DNA of 64,000 nt, taken from assembly GCA_965220985.1 (NCBI GenBank), contig OZ244854.1:372001-436000 (forward strand), read 5' to 3'. A program made the translations under genes and the position numbers. This DNA comes from JAPPHA01 sp965220985 (lineage in GTDB: Bacteria > Pseudomonadota > Alphaproteobacteria > Rhodobacterales > Rhodobacteraceae). Shown piece by piece: positions 52,962 through 62,799 of the stretch; the stretch's first letter is position 1; every line of letters starts with the position of its first letter. The notes beneath the pieces are model-generated. The model made no database searches and was not told the DNA's origin. It saw only the letters and a program-made list of their open reading frames with translations.

Positions 52962-55790
52962 TTACTGGCCAAGGCGCTCGAGAAGCGCGGGGACGTGAAC
53001 CTGATCGGATTTGTAGTTGCCGGTCAGGACATACATGATCAGGTTGACACCGAACCGGTAGGCACGCTCCCGCTGCCGCTCGCCGCTCGCGCCATGTCCA
53101 ACGGGCAGCAGATACCTGCCATTGGCGTCGATGGCCCAGGCAGACGCCCAGTCATTGCTGCCAATGATCACGGGCGTGACACCGTCATTGAGATGCCTGA
53201 ACGGAACCCCGGCCATCTGTTCGGCCTCGTCGGGTGCGGCTTCCACCCACAGCGCGGTGCCGCGATGGCGGCCCGGGAAGTCCTGAATCAGATAGAATGA
53301 TCGCGTCAGCACGTGGTCGGGAGGCACGGGCTCGAGCGGTGGAATGCTCAAGTCTTCCACGATTTGGCGCAGTCGCAACGTGTTCGGACTTGCCCCTGCG
53401 CGCGATCCGGAGTCGCCGTCGAGCGTGTCGAAGAGCACCACACCTCCTGTTCGCAGGAAGGTGTTCAGATTCTTGGCGGCTTCGTCCGAGATCAATGGCT
53501 GGTCGGCGGTGACGGGCCAGTAGAGGAATGGAAAAAGGCTGAGATCATCCACGGCCGGATCGAGGCCAATCGGTTCGACCGGTTCAACGGATGTTCGCAG
53601 GTACAGAGCCGTCGAGAGTCCAAGAAGGCCTGCTGCCGACACCGCATCCTGGCGCTGGTTGCCGATCAGCACATATGCAAGCACCGTGTTGTTCGCGATG
53701 AATGCGTGATGTTCGGTGGCCGTGCCTTCAGCCGTATCCTGTGCCTGAACGGCGGGCGGACCAGTCATCAGCGCAAGCGTCGCCAATGCGATCGCACCCC
53801 AGAAATATGAAGAAACTGACCGGGCAGCAGCGCGATTCCGAATGGGCGTCGAGATTCTCCCTGTCAGCCACAGCGTGGCGAGCAGGTCAGCCATCAGAAA
53901 CGCGAGAGCAGCCGCAAGAAACCACGGCTTGAGGTCGCGTTCGCCGACGGCAAGAAGCTGCGAGACATTGACGTCCGGCGGCCACACTGCTGCAACCAGT
54001 TCCCGATCTGGGGTAATGACATTGAGGGCAACTCGACGATTGCCGCTCTCGTAGATTCCCGGCGGCATGCCCTGGGTCGGGTGAGCCAGAGCCAGCTGCT
54101 CTCCCGGAACCGCAGGAAGCGAATCGTCGTCACGGAGCGTCCCGAACGCATCCATCACGCGGACTGGCGCCCAGTCCAGCCCCGCAAGCGATTCCATCGT
54201 GCTTCCCTTTCGCCGGGAGGCAACTGCCAACCGGTCGAGCATGTCCACGAACAGACCCGATAGCGGCAGGCTGGACCAGCCTGAATCTGCGCTGACGTGA
54301 AACAGCACGATCCGTCCGAGGCCGAGATCGCGCGCGGTGATCAGCGGTGTTCCGTCCTGCAGGCGGGCAAGGGTCCGTTCGGCGAGGTCGGGCTCCGGTT
54401 GGGCCATCACCTGACGCCTGATCCGCACGTCATCGGGAACAGGCAATCCGGCGAAGGGTCCGTCAGGGGGAAACGGTCCGATCCGTTTCGGGTCGCCCCA
54501 GGAAAGCGCGCCTCCGACATGGCGTCCGCCAGCACGCAGGCGAACCGGCAGCAACGGATCGTCATCCTGCGCCTCGCTTCCCAGTGAAGCCAGTTGTGGC
54601 CCCGCAAATCGCAGCAGTACGCCTCCGTCTTCGACCCAGTCCTCGACACTGGCAGCCTCGTTCGGCGTCAACCGACCGACATCGGCAAGCACCAGGATGT
54701 CGGGACCAAGGGAAAGCGCGTCTTCAAGTTCGAGTTCGATGAGTTCAGAGGAGGGTGCGAATGCTTGCCGCAGATAGTGCAGCGGAGACAGCAGGGGGTC
54801 TCCTTCCTGTTCGGTCGCGCCACCGATCAGGGCGACACGATGCCGACGGACAGCGTCGTCCATGATCACGATCTGGGCGGCAGAGAGCGCCAATTCGAGC
54901 GCGACGTGCTGGATGCGGTTGGTGATTTCGGTCGGCAGATCGAAGGCGATATCGAGCGATGCGACACCTTCCTCCATCACGGCCTGCTCCCGCGCGAGAA
55001 CACGGTTGAGGCCGCTCGGGTCCGGACCGACCGCCACCAAACGTTGGCCGTCCTGCCCGGCAGCGCTGTCGCGGAGCGCGGTGACGGTCAGTTGAGCATT
55101 CTCGATTCGCGGTTCGGCAAGAGCATTCGTGACCCTGTCTCCGGCGACGATGCTGAGCGGGCCCTTGGCGCGAAGCGTCTCGATGAGGCGATCCCTTGCC
55201 ATCCCGTCATGGGTCAGGCCGTCGGAAATCCACACGGTCTCCAACTCTCCCTCGTGGGCTTCGAGGACATCGGCCCACTGCGAATAGAGCGGATCCCAGG
55301 CACGCGGCTCGAGCGTGCGAACGCGTTCGCGTTCATCCTGCCCCGTCCCGAACACGATCGGATCGCGGGCTCGCGGAGCTTCCGACCACTGGATGAGGCC
55401 GACCGCCCTTCCGTCGGCCTGAGCGCGACGCAGGAGTTCTTCCGCCTTGCGCTTGCGCGCCTCCCAATCGGGGGCGCTCGCCCAGCTGCCATCAAGCGCC
55501 ACCATCAGGGCGGCCTTGCTTCCGGAACGGAATTCAGGATTCTGGACCGGTCCGGCGAAACCGATGATGATTGCCGCCAGCGCAAGCATCCGCAGCAACA
55601 GCAGCCACCACGGTGTCCGGTCGGGCGTTGAATCCTCGTCACGAAGCCCCAACAGCAGAACGACAGCGGGGAATCTTGATCTCAACGGGGCGGGCGGGAC
55701 TGCGCGAAGCAACCACCACAGAATGGGAAGGGACAGCAGTCCCAGCAGCAGGAGCGGCTGTACGAAACCGAATCCCGCGAGTTCGATCAT
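52962..55790 (-). CDS. BatA-like membrane protein with DUF4159 domain
   Basis: 942 residues from ATG 55790, which overlaps the DUF58 stop by 4 bp; the open frame extends far upstream but that part is antisense-like. N-terminal BatA-type double membrane region (LLLGLLSLPILWWLLRAVPPAPLRSRFPAVVLL and WWLLLLRMLALAAIIIGFAGP), then a vWA-like domain (AALMVALDGSWASAPDW). Further helices lie at about 640-720, and a C-terminal DUF4159 domain (VLAYVLIGNQRQDAVSAAGLLGLSTALYLRTSVEPVEPIGLDPAVDDLSLFPFLYWPV). Function is not established. Confidence 0.87.
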   Translation of the reverse strand: MIELAGFGFVQPLLLLGLLSLPILWWLLRAVPPAPLRSRFPAVVLLLGLRDEDSTPDRTPWWLLLLRMLALAAIIIGFAGPVQNPEFRSGSKAALMVALDGSWASAPDWEARKRKAEELLRRAQADGRAVGLIQWSEAPRARDPIVFGTGQDERERVRTLEPRAWDPLYSQWADVLEAHEGELETVWISDGLTHDGMARDRLIETLRAKGPLSIVAGDRVTNALAEPRIENAQLTVTALRDSAAGQDGQRLVAVGPDPSGLNRVLAREQAVMEEGVASLDIAFDLPTEITNRIQHVALELALSAAQIVIMDDAVRRHRVALIGGATEQEGDPLLSPLHYLRQAFAPSSELIELELEDALSLGPDILVLADVGRLTPNEAASVEDWVEDGGVLLRFAGPQLASLGSEAQDDDPLLPVRLRAGGRHVGGALSWGDPKRIGPFPPDGPFAGLPVPDDVRIRRQVMAQPEPDLAERTLARLQDGTPLITARDLGLGRIVLFHVSADSGWSSLPLSGLFVDMLDRLAVASRRKGSTMESLAGLDWAPVRVMDAFGTLRDDDSLPAVPGEQLALAHPTQGMPPGIYESGNRRVALNVITPDRELVAAVWPPDVNVSQLLAVGERDLKPWFLAAALAFLMADLLATLWLTGRISTPIRNRAAARSVSSYFWGAIALATLALMTGPPAVQAQDTAEGTATEHHAFIANNTVLAYVLIGNQRQDAVSAAGLLGLSTALYLRTSVEPVEPIGLDPAVDDLSLFPFLYWPVTADQPLISDEAAKNLNTFLRTGGVVLFDTLDGDSGSRAGASPNTLRLRQIVEDLSIPPLEPVPPDHVLTRSFYLIQDFPGRHRGTALWVEAAPDEAEQMAGVPFRHLNDGVTPVIIGSNDWASAWAIDANGRYLLPVGHGASGERQRERAYRFGVNLIMYVLTGNYKSDQVHVPALLERLGQ

Positions 55791-56686
55791 GTTCCGGCCT
55801 CCAAGGCCATGTAGAGCCAGAGCAAGGCGGGAAGCGGCGACTGCTCGGTTGTGTGGAACGAGACATGCAGACCGAGCCGCTTGGCGAGTTTCTCGAGGAG
55901 AACCCGTCTTTCGCCGAGGCGCCGGCCGTAATCCTTGCGCAGCGAGGAGGCCCGGAGCGTCTCGAAGCTCAGCGTTCCGCCCATGCTTTCGAAGATGCGT
56001 CGCCCATCGAAGGGAAACTCGACCTCGGTCGGGTCCAGAATCTGCATCAAGCAGCCGGAAATCCGCCGGCTTGCGATTTTTTCGATCGCGGCTTCGATCT
56101 GCTCCCAGTCTCCGAGAAAATCGGACAGAAACACGGCGACGCCACCGTCGGGCAATTCCCGTTTCATCGGGACGCCGTAGTCGTCGCTGTCGGACTCCAG
56201 CAGCTGCAGACCCATTCTGGTCAGCTGGGCCTCGCCGGTTGCAGCCGGCGCGGGATCGTCGAGCAATCCGATGCGCTCCCCTGCACGTGAGAGAACGACG
56301 CACAGCGCCAGCCCGAGCAAGCGGGCGCGGTCCGACTTTCGTTCATGCGAGGCCTTGCCGAGGTAGTGCATGGACTGGCTGAGATCGATCCAGAAGGTCA
56401 CCGTCTGCGATGTCTGCCATTCCTTCTGCCGCAGAAAGTGTTCGTCCGATCGGGCCGACTTGCGCCAATCGATGTCGCCGAGGCTGTCACCCGCCACCGC
56501 GGGTCGATATTGCCAGAAATCCTCGCCCGGGCCGGAACGCCTGCGTCCATGAACGCCCAGCGACAGCGTCGCGGCGAGTTGCCGTGCCTTTGCCAGCAAC
56601 GGCGGCAAGCCTTCGGCGAGAGCTTCTGCCTCCCTGCGATCGGAAAGAAGCGTTCGCTCGCGATAACCCGCCCGGGGGTAGTTCAT
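55787..56686 (-). CDS. DUF58 domain protein
   Basis: 299 residues. The DUF58 hallmark is GRRRSGPGEDFWQYRPAVAGDSLGDIDWRKSARSDEHFLRQKEW (about 47-90), followed by a vWA-like fold (TVTFWIDLSQSMHYLG with a partial MIDAS DxSxS). It overlaps the MoxR gene by 4 bp upstream and the DUF4159 gene by 4 bp downstream. In other bacteria such proteins act with MoxR ATPases in metal-cofactor or envelope maturation. Confidence 0.92.
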   Translation of the reverse strand: MNYPRAGYRERTLLSDRREAEALAEGLPPLLAKARQLAATLSLGVHGRRRSGPGEDFWQYRPAVAGDSLGDIDWRKSARSDEHFLRQKEWQTSQTVTFWIDLSQSMHYLGKASHERKSDRARLLGLALCVVLSRAGERIGLLDDPAPAATGEAQLTRMGLQLLESDSDDYGVPMKRELPDGGVAVFLSDFLGDWEQIEAAIEKIASRRISGCLMQILDPTEVEFPFDGRRIFESMGGTLSFETLRASSLRKDYGRRLGERRVLLEKLAKRLGLHVSFHTTEQSPLPALLWLYMALEAGT

Positions 56687-57693
56687 GCCGCGGCCTCTTG
56701 CAGCCCGATGTCGCGCCCGAGTCGCGCGATCAGATCATCGAGGGTGTGGCCGCCGGTTCGCGCGGCAAAGCCGAGCGCCATCCGATGGACCAGCACCGGA
56801 CGGGCAAGCGCGCGGACATCGTCGATCGACGGCGCCAACCGGCCTTGCACGAGCGCGCGCGCCCTCGTGGCCAGCATCAGCGCTTGCGCCGCACGCGGTC
56901 CAGGACCCCAACGCACAGTTTCTCTGACCTCGTCGTCGGCTTCGGGTGAGTCTGGTCGGGCCGAGCGGACCAGATCGAGAATCGCCTCGACCACCGACTC
57001 GCCGACCGGCATGCGGCGAACCAGCATTTGGGCGCTCAGCAACTGCTCGGGCGAGAACACGGTCTGGGCTTCGACTTCGGTGACGCCGGTGGTCGCGAGC
57101 AGTATGTCGCGCTCGTTGTCCCGTTCGGGATATCCGACGTCGATCTGTAGCAGGAACCTGTCGAGCTGCGCTTCCGGCAGGGGATAGGTTCCTTCCTGCT
57201 CGATCGGGTTCTGGGTTGCGAGCACGTGGAACGGCACCGGCAGCGCGCGGGCGGTCCCGGCGATGGTGACTTCGTGCTCCTGCATGGCCTGGAGCAGCGC
57301 CGACTGGGTTCGCGGGCTGGCCCGGTTGATTTCGTCGGCCATCAGCAGCTGGCAGAACACCGGGCCCTCGATGAAGCGGAAATGCCGGCTTCCGTCCGAT
57401 GCGGTTTCCAGCACCTCGGAGCCAAGGATGTCCGCCGGCATGAGGTCCGGGGTGAACTGCACGCGGCTTGCGCTCAGCCCCATGACCGTGCCGAGGGTTT
57501 CCACGAGGCGCGTCTTGGCAAGACCGGGCGCGCCCACGAGCAGCGCGTGACCGCCGCACAGCATGGTGATCAGGGCCGATTCGACCACGTGATCCTGCCC
57601 GATCACGCGTGCGGTGATGTTGTCCCGGGCGCTGGCCAGGAGCTCCTTGAGAGAATTGATTTCGTCGATCAAACCGCTTGCTTTATCCGTCAT
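56683..57693 (-). CDS. MoxR-family AAA+ ATPase
   Basis: 336 residues from MTDKASGLIDEINSL. Walker A GAPGLAKT (54-61), Walker B LLMADEINRASPRTQSALLQAMQE, sensor 1 VLATQNPIEQEGTYPLPEAQLDRFLL and the MoxR C-terminal lid. An ATG at 57705 is an alternative start; the GGGGA ribosome site is too close to it, which favours 57693. First gene of the four-gene cluster. MoxR ATPases act as chaperones with vWA-domain partners, three of which follow. Confidence 0.94.
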   Translation of the reverse strand: MTDKASGLIDEINSLKELLASARDNITARVIGQDHVVESALITMLCGGHALLVGAPGLAKTRLVETLGTVMGLSASRVQFTPDLMPADILGSEVLETASDGSRHFRFIEGPVFCQLLMADEINRASPRTQSALLQAMQEHEVTIAGTARALPVPFHVLATQNPIEQEGTYPLPEAQLDRFLLQIDVGYPERDNERDILLATTGVTEVEAQTVFSPEQLLSAQMLVRRMPVGESVVEAILDLVRSARPDSPEADDEVRETVRWGPGPRAAQALMLATRARALVQGRLAPSIDDVRALARPVLVHRMALGFAARTGGHTLDDLIARLGRDIGLQEAAA

Positions 57694-57858
57694 CACAACT
57701 ACCATTCCCCGCCAATGATCAAATCTTTGCAGTTTTCGCAAAACATTTTGCAATTGGCGTCAAACATACGCATCAAAACGTGATTGGGAAACCCGATACG
57801 CTGGATCGGACGTGATCCGGCGTTACCGCCAGAGGAGCATGAGAAAGGTTGATGATCG

Positions 57859-58455
57859 ATGAAACCTGACCAGGACGGGGGAATGCAGGCCCAGATCAGC
57901 GCCGACACCTTGGCAAGTGCGGCAAGGAAGGCCTCGGGCAAGGGCCTGCCGCCGGTTCACTTGTGGAATCCGCCGTATTGCGGCGAGCTGGACATGCGGA
58001 TCGCCCGCGACGGCACCTGGTTCTACCTAGGCACGCCGATCGGCCGCAAAAGGCTGGTCAAGCTGTTTTCGACGATTCTGCGCAAGGATGGCGACGACTA
58101 CTTCTTGGTGACACCGGTCGAGAAGGTCGGGATCACGGTCGATGACGCGCCCTTCGTTGCGGTTGATTTCGAGGCTTCGGGGTCCGGTGAGGACCAGGTC
58201 GTGCGATTCGTGACCCACGTGGACGACGAGGTCACTGCGGGGACGTCCAATCCCATTCGCGTTGCCCGGGACCCCGAGACGGGCGAGCCGTCGCCGTACG
58301 TGATGGTTCGCGCCGGGCTCGAGGCGTTGATCGACCGCAAGAGTTTCTACCGGCTGGTCGACATCGGCAGCCACGCGGAACACGAGAGCGACAGCTGGTT
58401 CGGGGTCTGGTCGGGCGGGGAATTTTTTCCGATCATCCCGTCGGCTGAACTCTGA
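57859..58455 (+). CDS. DUF1285 domain protein
   Basis: 198 residues with the DUF1285 pattern: PPVHLWNPPYCGELDMRIARDGTWFYLGTPIGRKRLVKLFSTILRKDGDDYFLVTPVEKVGITVDDAPFVAVDF, and a C-terminal YVMVRAGLEALIDRKSFYRLVDIG. Divergent from moxR with about 165 bp between; the two are often neighbours in alphaproteobacteria. Function unknown. AT-rich sequence at 57715-57775 probably holds the two promoters. Confidence 0.92.
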   Translation: MKPDQDGGMQAQISADTLASAARKASGKGLPPVHLWNPPYCGELDMRIARDGTWFYLGTPIGRKRLVKLFSTILRKDGDDYFLVTPVEKVGITVDDAPFVAVDFEASGSGEDQVVRFVTHVDDEVTAGTSNPIRVARDPETGEPSPYVMVRAGLEALIDRKSFYRLVDIGSHAEHESDSWFGVWSGGEFFPIIPSAEL

Positions 58456-58587
58456 GCGGCATCGCGCCAAAAATTTCAGCCAAAAAAGCGTCGACCGGCG
58501 CTCGGCTGGCGATCAGGACCCGTTCGATCTGATCCTGCCGGGTCCTTGGGACCATTGCGCCTCAAGCAAACACACTTCGAGATTGCA

Positions 58588-59415
58588 TCACGCATCGACT
58601 TCCGGGAAGCGGCGGACGATGACGCGCCAGCGGCCATTGCGTTCAATCGGGTCAAACTCGAAATCGGGATCACCGGTCTTGGAGCGGTCAAGTTCCGTCC
58701 AGGTCGGTGGTCGCCGAGCATTCAATTGGTCGTGCATCGCGTCCGTCTTTGCTCTGTGTCCCAGCCAGTCCAAGACAAAGCCCAGTCGTTGAACAACCGG
58801 GCGTTCCACATGTCTTGACAGGCTCGCCAGCCTCTCGCCATCGATCGTGGGACCGAGATCGGCGAGCACGGTTGCAATGTTGTCCGTGCCCCCCGAGGCG
58901 TACGGATATCGTAGCAAGTCGAGAGCTGTCAGGGCGGCGGATGACAGCCGCATCGAGCCGGTATCGGTTTTCCGTCGTTCGACACCCTCGGCGACAACAT
59001 TCAGATTCTTGCGGAAATAGAAGACGATCAAGCTGCGTCCGGCCCTGATTCTTGGCAATCGCTTCGACGTGACGACCTGAAACTCCATCACGGCTTGATG
59101 CGTCGCCCCGTGGTATTCGGCTGCCTTGAGGAGACCGACATAGTAGTCTTGGCCTTCGTGTTTCATGAGGGCGTCGATGTACCAGGTCGGCGGCGGTGCA
59201 TGCCAGGTCGCGAACTGCGGAGGGACGGCGACGTAGAATCCCTGCCGCGGGCTCAGCAAGGCCTTTCGGCGCTGCAACCGCTCTGCTGCATCGAGAAAGG
59301 CGCCATGGCTGATATCGAGCGCGCGTTCTGCATCCTTGTTCGTGAACACGGTTCTGCCGGTTGCCAGCAAGTCAGTTACGAAGCCTGCCAGAGCAGACCG
59401 CCTGTCGTGAATCAT
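58588..59415 (-). CDS. AbiEi-family type IV antitoxin, orphan
   Basis: 275 residues. N-terminal winged helix (GFVTDLLATGRTVFTNKDAERALDISHGAFLDAAERLQRRKALLSPRQGFYVAVP) and the AbiEi body (YIDALMKHEGQDYYVGLLKAAEYHGATHQAVMEFQVVTSKRLPRIRAGRSLIVFY). In complete systems the nucleotidyltransferase toxin AbiEii begins at or just after the antitoxin stop. Here only 132 bp remain before the convergent DUF1285 gene and no toxin is seen. An 8-bp inverted repeat lies just upstream of the ATG. Confidence 0.85.
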   Translation of the reverse strand: MIHDRRSALAGFVTDLLATGRTVFTNKDAERALDISHGAFLDAAERLQRRKALLSPRQGFYVAVPPQFATWHAPPPTWYIDALMKHEGQDYYVGLLKAAEYHGATHQAVMEFQVVTSKRLPRIRAGRSLIVFYFRKNLNVVAEGVERRKTDTGSMRLSSAALTALDLLRYPYASGGTDNIATVLADLGPTIDGERLASLSRHVERPVVQRLGFVLDWLGHRAKTDAMHDQLNARRPPTWTELDRSKTGDPDFEFDPIERNGRWRVIVRRFPEVDA

Positions 59416-59421
59416 GTGTGG

Positions 59422-59444
59422 ATATCCGCGTTTTGTGCGGATAT
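59422..59444 (-). promoter_or_regulatory. Inverted repeat upstream of abiEi (candidate operator)
   Basis: ATATCCGC (59422-59429) and GCGGATAT (59437-59444) are a perfect 8-bp inverted repeat with a 7-bp spacer, 7 bp before the abiEi start codon. AbiEi proteins are known to repress their own operons by binding inverted repeats upstream. Confidence 0.65.
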
Positions 59445-59493
59445 TCTTACATGATTGTCATGGATTGGCGAGCCCGTGTCGCGGATTCCGTCT

Positions 59494-62328
59494 TCAATGC
59501 GCCTCGGCCCAGTTGGATCCTGTCCCTCCATCGACCGTGAGCGGCACATCGAGTTGGATGACCGGCAGACTCGCCTCCTCCATGACTTGTCTCACAACGG
59601 CCAAGGTCTCGTCGACGGCCGATTCCTCGACCTCGAAGAGCAGTTCGTCGTGGACTTGCAGGAGCATGTCGGCCGGCAGACCGCGAATGGCGTCCGGCAT
59701 TCTGATCATCGCCCGTCGGATGATGTCCGCTGCCGTCCCCTGGATTGGCGCATTTATCGCCGCACGTCTTGCGAATCCGGCATGGGGCCCTCTCGCGCTG
59801 GAAATCTCGGGGGTATGGATCTTCCGACCGAACAGCGTCTCGACGTAGAGATTTTGCTTGGCCGATGCGACCGTCGAGTTCATGTATTCCCTGATACCGG
59901 GGAACCGCTCGAAGTAGGTGTCGATGAAGACCTGGGCGTCCTTTCGGGGAATTCGCAGGTTTCGCGCGAGTCCGAACGCCGAGATGCCGTAAATCACCCC
60001 GAAATTGATCGCCTTGGCCTGACGTCGGATCATCGGGTCCATGCCCTCGACCGGTACGCCGAAGATCTCGCTTGCGGTCATGGCGTGGATGTCCTGGCCA
60101 TCCCGGAACGCCTGCTTGAGGCTGTCGATGTCGGCGATATGCGCGAGAATTCGGAGTTCGATCTGGCTGTAGTCCACGGACAAGAGAACCTTCCCGTCAT
60201 CCGCGACAAAGGCTTCGCGGATTTGTCTGCCTGCATCGGTTCTGATGGGGATGTTCTGAAGGTTCGGATCGGTCGAGGCGAGGCGGCCGGTACTGGCGCC
60301 CGCAATCGAATACGAGGTGTGCACGCGGCCAGTTTTCGGATTGATGTGATCCTGCAGGGCGTCCGTGTAGGTGCTCTTCAGCTTTGCCACCTGACGCCAA
60401 TCGAGCACTCGTGTCGGCAACAGATGCCCGTCGGCCGCCAGATCCTCGAGCACGTCCTGCCCGGTCGAATACGCTCCCGACTTGACTTGGCGCCCTCCCG
60501 GCAGTTCGAGGCGCTCGAACAGAATCTCGCCCAGTTGCTTCGGCGAACCGACATTGAACGCGACCCCGGCCATGTTGTGGATCTCTGACTGCAGATCGGC
60601 CATTTCGCTTGCAAAAATGTTCGACAGACGTGCCAAATGGGACCTGTCGACCTTGATGCCCGTTCGCTCCATCTGGCCGAGCACCGGCACGAGTGGGCGT
60701 TCGAGCGTTTCGTAGACTGTCGAGACTCGTGCCTCATGGAGTTGCGGCTTGAACCGGTTCCACAGGCGCAACGTGACATCGGCGTCTTCTGCCGCGTAGG
60801 CTGTCGCCTTGGCGATTTCGACCTGATCGAAGGTCAACTGCTTGCGACCGGAACCGATGAGATCCTTGATCGGTGTCGGTTTGTGGTCGAGGTACCGATC
60901 TGACAACAGGTCCATGCCGTGATTGTGCAGTCCCCCGTGCAATGCATAGGACATGAGCATGGTGTCATCGATCGGGTCCATTTGGATGTCGTAACGAGAC
61001 TGCGCCAGAATCTTCGAGTCGAACTTGATGTTGTGGCCGATCTTGATGATCGACGGATCCTCGAGCACCGGTTTCAGAACTGCGAGCGCATCGTCGATTG
61101 GTACCTGTCCGGGGACCAGTTCTGCCTTGCCGAATAGATCGTCGACACCCGACCTGTGGGTGAGCGGGACATAGGCGGCTTGCCCGGGTTCCACCGCCAG
61201 ACACACCCCGACCAGATCGGCACGCATGTCATCGAGGCCCGTGGTTTCGGTGTCGATGGCAACCCACCCTCGACCTCTGATCCTGTCGATCCAGGCCTCA
61301 AGCTCCGCGACAGTGCTGACGGTTTCGTAGCGGGAAGCATCGAAAGGAAGATTGGCATCCCTTGGCGATGGTGTCCGGGAGGCCTGTCCCTCGACGCTTG
61401 AGGCGGTGCTTGCAGGATCAGGAATTGTTGGCGGCTCGACGCCGAGCCTCGTGGCAACCCGCCTGCTGAGCGTCCGAAATTCCATCTTTGCGAGAAACCC
61501 GAGCAACTCGTCGGTATCGGGCTCTCGGAGATCCAGTTCGCCCGGCTCCATGGCGAGCGGTACATCGGTCTTGAGAGTGACCAGTTCCCTGCTCAGCCGG
61601 ATCTGGTCGGCCTTCTCGATCAGCGTCTGCCGTCGCTTGGGTTGCTTGATTTCGTCCGCTCGTTCGAGGAGCGTGTCGAGATCGCCATACTCGTTGATGA
61701 GTTGCGCGGCGATCTTGACCCCGATCCCCGGCGCGCCGGGAATGTTGTCGACGGAATCACCGGCCAGCGACTGTATGTCGATGACCTGCTCGGGCCCGAC
61801 GCCGAACTTGTCGAAAACCTCGTCGCGACCGATCCGGCGATTGTTCATCGCGTCAAGCATGTCGATGCCGTCGCCAACGATTTGCATCAGGTCCTTGTCA
61901 GACGAGACGATGGTCACGCGTGCGCCTGCACCACGGGCCCTGACAGCGAGAGTCGCGATGATGTCGTCCGCTTCGAAACCCTGGAGTTCGAGGCAGGCGA
62001 TGTTGAAAGCCCTTGTCGCCTCGCGTGTCAGCGGCATTTGCGGAGCCAGATCCTCCGGCATCGGAGGCCTGTTCTGCTTGTATTCGGGGAAGATTTCCGA
62101 TCTGAAGGTGGGGCCCTTGTGATCGAAGACGACCGCGAGATGGGTTGGTGCGTCAGCCGAATTCCATTGCTCGAGATATCGGAACAGCATGGCGCAGAAA
62201 CCGCTGACCGCCCCGACGGGCAGCTTGTCCGACTTGCGCGTCAGCGGCGGCAAGGCGTGGAATGCACGGAAGACGAACCCTGATCCATCGATCAGTTGAA
62301 GATGGTGTCCTTGGCCGATGTCGTCCAT
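59494..62328 (-). CDS. polA: DNA polymerase I
   Basis: 944 residues with all three domains. The 5'-nuclease region is 1-300 (HLQLIDGSGFVFRAFHALPPL, VVFDHKGPTFRSEIFPEYKQNRP, SSDKDLMQIV). The 3'-5' exonuclease is active by sequence (AIDTETTGLDDMRADLVG at about 350 with Asp-Glu, and IGHNIKFDSKIL). The polymerase has motif A VDYSQIELRILAHI, motif B RRQAKAINFGVIYGISAFGL and motif C LQVHDELLFEV. Roles are Okazaki fragment processing and repair. Runs toward abiEi. Confidence 0.98.
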   Translation of the reverse strand: MDDIGQGHHLQLIDGSGFVFRAFHALPPLTRKSDKLPVGAVSGFCAMLFRYLEQWNSADAPTHLAVVFDHKGPTFRSEIFPEYKQNRPPMPEDLAPQMPLTREATRAFNIACLELQGFEADDIIATLAVRARGAGARVTIVSSDKDLMQIVGDGIDMLDAMNNRRIGRDEVFDKFGVGPEQVIDIQSLAGDSVDNIPGAPGIGVKIAAQLINEYGDLDTLLERADEIKQPKRRQTLIEKADQIRLSRELVTLKTDVPLAMEPGELDLREPDTDELLGFLAKMEFRTLSRRVATRLGVEPPTIPDPASTASSVEGQASRTPSPRDANLPFDASRYETVSTVAELEAWIDRIRGRGWVAIDTETTGLDDMRADLVGVCLAVEPGQAAYVPLTHRSGVDDLFGKAELVPGQVPIDDALAVLKPVLEDPSIIKIGHNIKFDSKILAQSRYDIQMDPIDDTMLMSYALHGGLHNHGMDLLSDRYLDHKPTPIKDLIGSGRKQLTFDQVEIAKATAYAAEDADVTLRLWNRFKPQLHEARVSTVYETLERPLVPVLGQMERTGIKVDRSHLARLSNIFASEMADLQSEIHNMAGVAFNVGSPKQLGEILFERLELPGGRQVKSGAYSTGQDVLEDLAADGHLLPTRVLDWRQVAKLKSTYTDALQDHINPKTGRVHTSYSIAGASTGRLASTDPNLQNIPIRTDAGRQIREAFVADDGKVLLSVDYSQIELRILAHIADIDSLKQAFRDGQDIHAMTASEIFGVPVEGMDPMIRRQAKAINFGVIYGISAFGLARNLRIPRKDAQVFIDTYFERFPGIREYMNSTVASAKQNLYVETLFGRKIHTPEISSARGPHAGFARRAAINAPIQGTAADIIRRAMIRMPDAIRGLPADMLLQVHDELLFEVEESAVDETLAVVRQVMEEASLPVIQLDVPLTVDGGTGSNWAEAH

Positions 62329-62799
62329 GATCAGACTTTCAGGGTCGGAGTTGCCTGCACATCCAGAGAACGGCGGGTGCGGGAGCGATCAGAATTCACC
62401 TGCATGAAATCCTCTTGTCGAGACCCCGAAGCGATTTCGGGACGAACATCGTCTGCCAAGAGCGCCGATCTGCCCGAGATGGCATCGGTCTCAATGTCGT
62501 CAGTCTGCGTCAACTGATTTGTATTGATTTCGCTGAACGGCGACAACCACATGTCCATGACCAGTCACGAGCGGAGTCGTCTCGGCCGCATGTCCATCAC
62601 GATGCAGATCGATGGTGGAGTAGCGGCAATGGCCTTGGCGAGCGGGAAGTTTCGAAGCCTCGCGACTTCGATTCCCAGCCGGATCGCCGGGGCCACAAAG
62701 AGCCTCGCAGAGCGGGATTGTCTCGTGTTACGATTCTCGTGCCGGAGGTGACCGCGCGCACGGATGTTCATTCGCCGGTTCGCGTCGGGCCGAAATGGC
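62329..62799. other. 471-bp region between polA and the GntR gene, no gene supported
   Basis: Only short frames without family resemblance are present. It must contain the divergent promoters for polA and the GntR regulator; no clear pair of hexamers or operator was identified. Confidence 0.5.

Noticed and set aside
55791..56303. N-terminal extension of the DUF4159 gene to 1113 codons
   Set aside because: The added part lies over the DUF58 gene in another frame; the ATG at 55790 overlapping the DUF58 stop gives the BatA-type N-terminus.
58515..58546. Inverted repeat AGGACCCG/CGGGTCCT between DUF1285 and abiEi as a terminator
   Set aside because: 16-nt loop and no T-run; too weak to call.
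59455..60588. 377-codon plus-strand frame
   Set aside because: Antisense to polA; no family resemblance.
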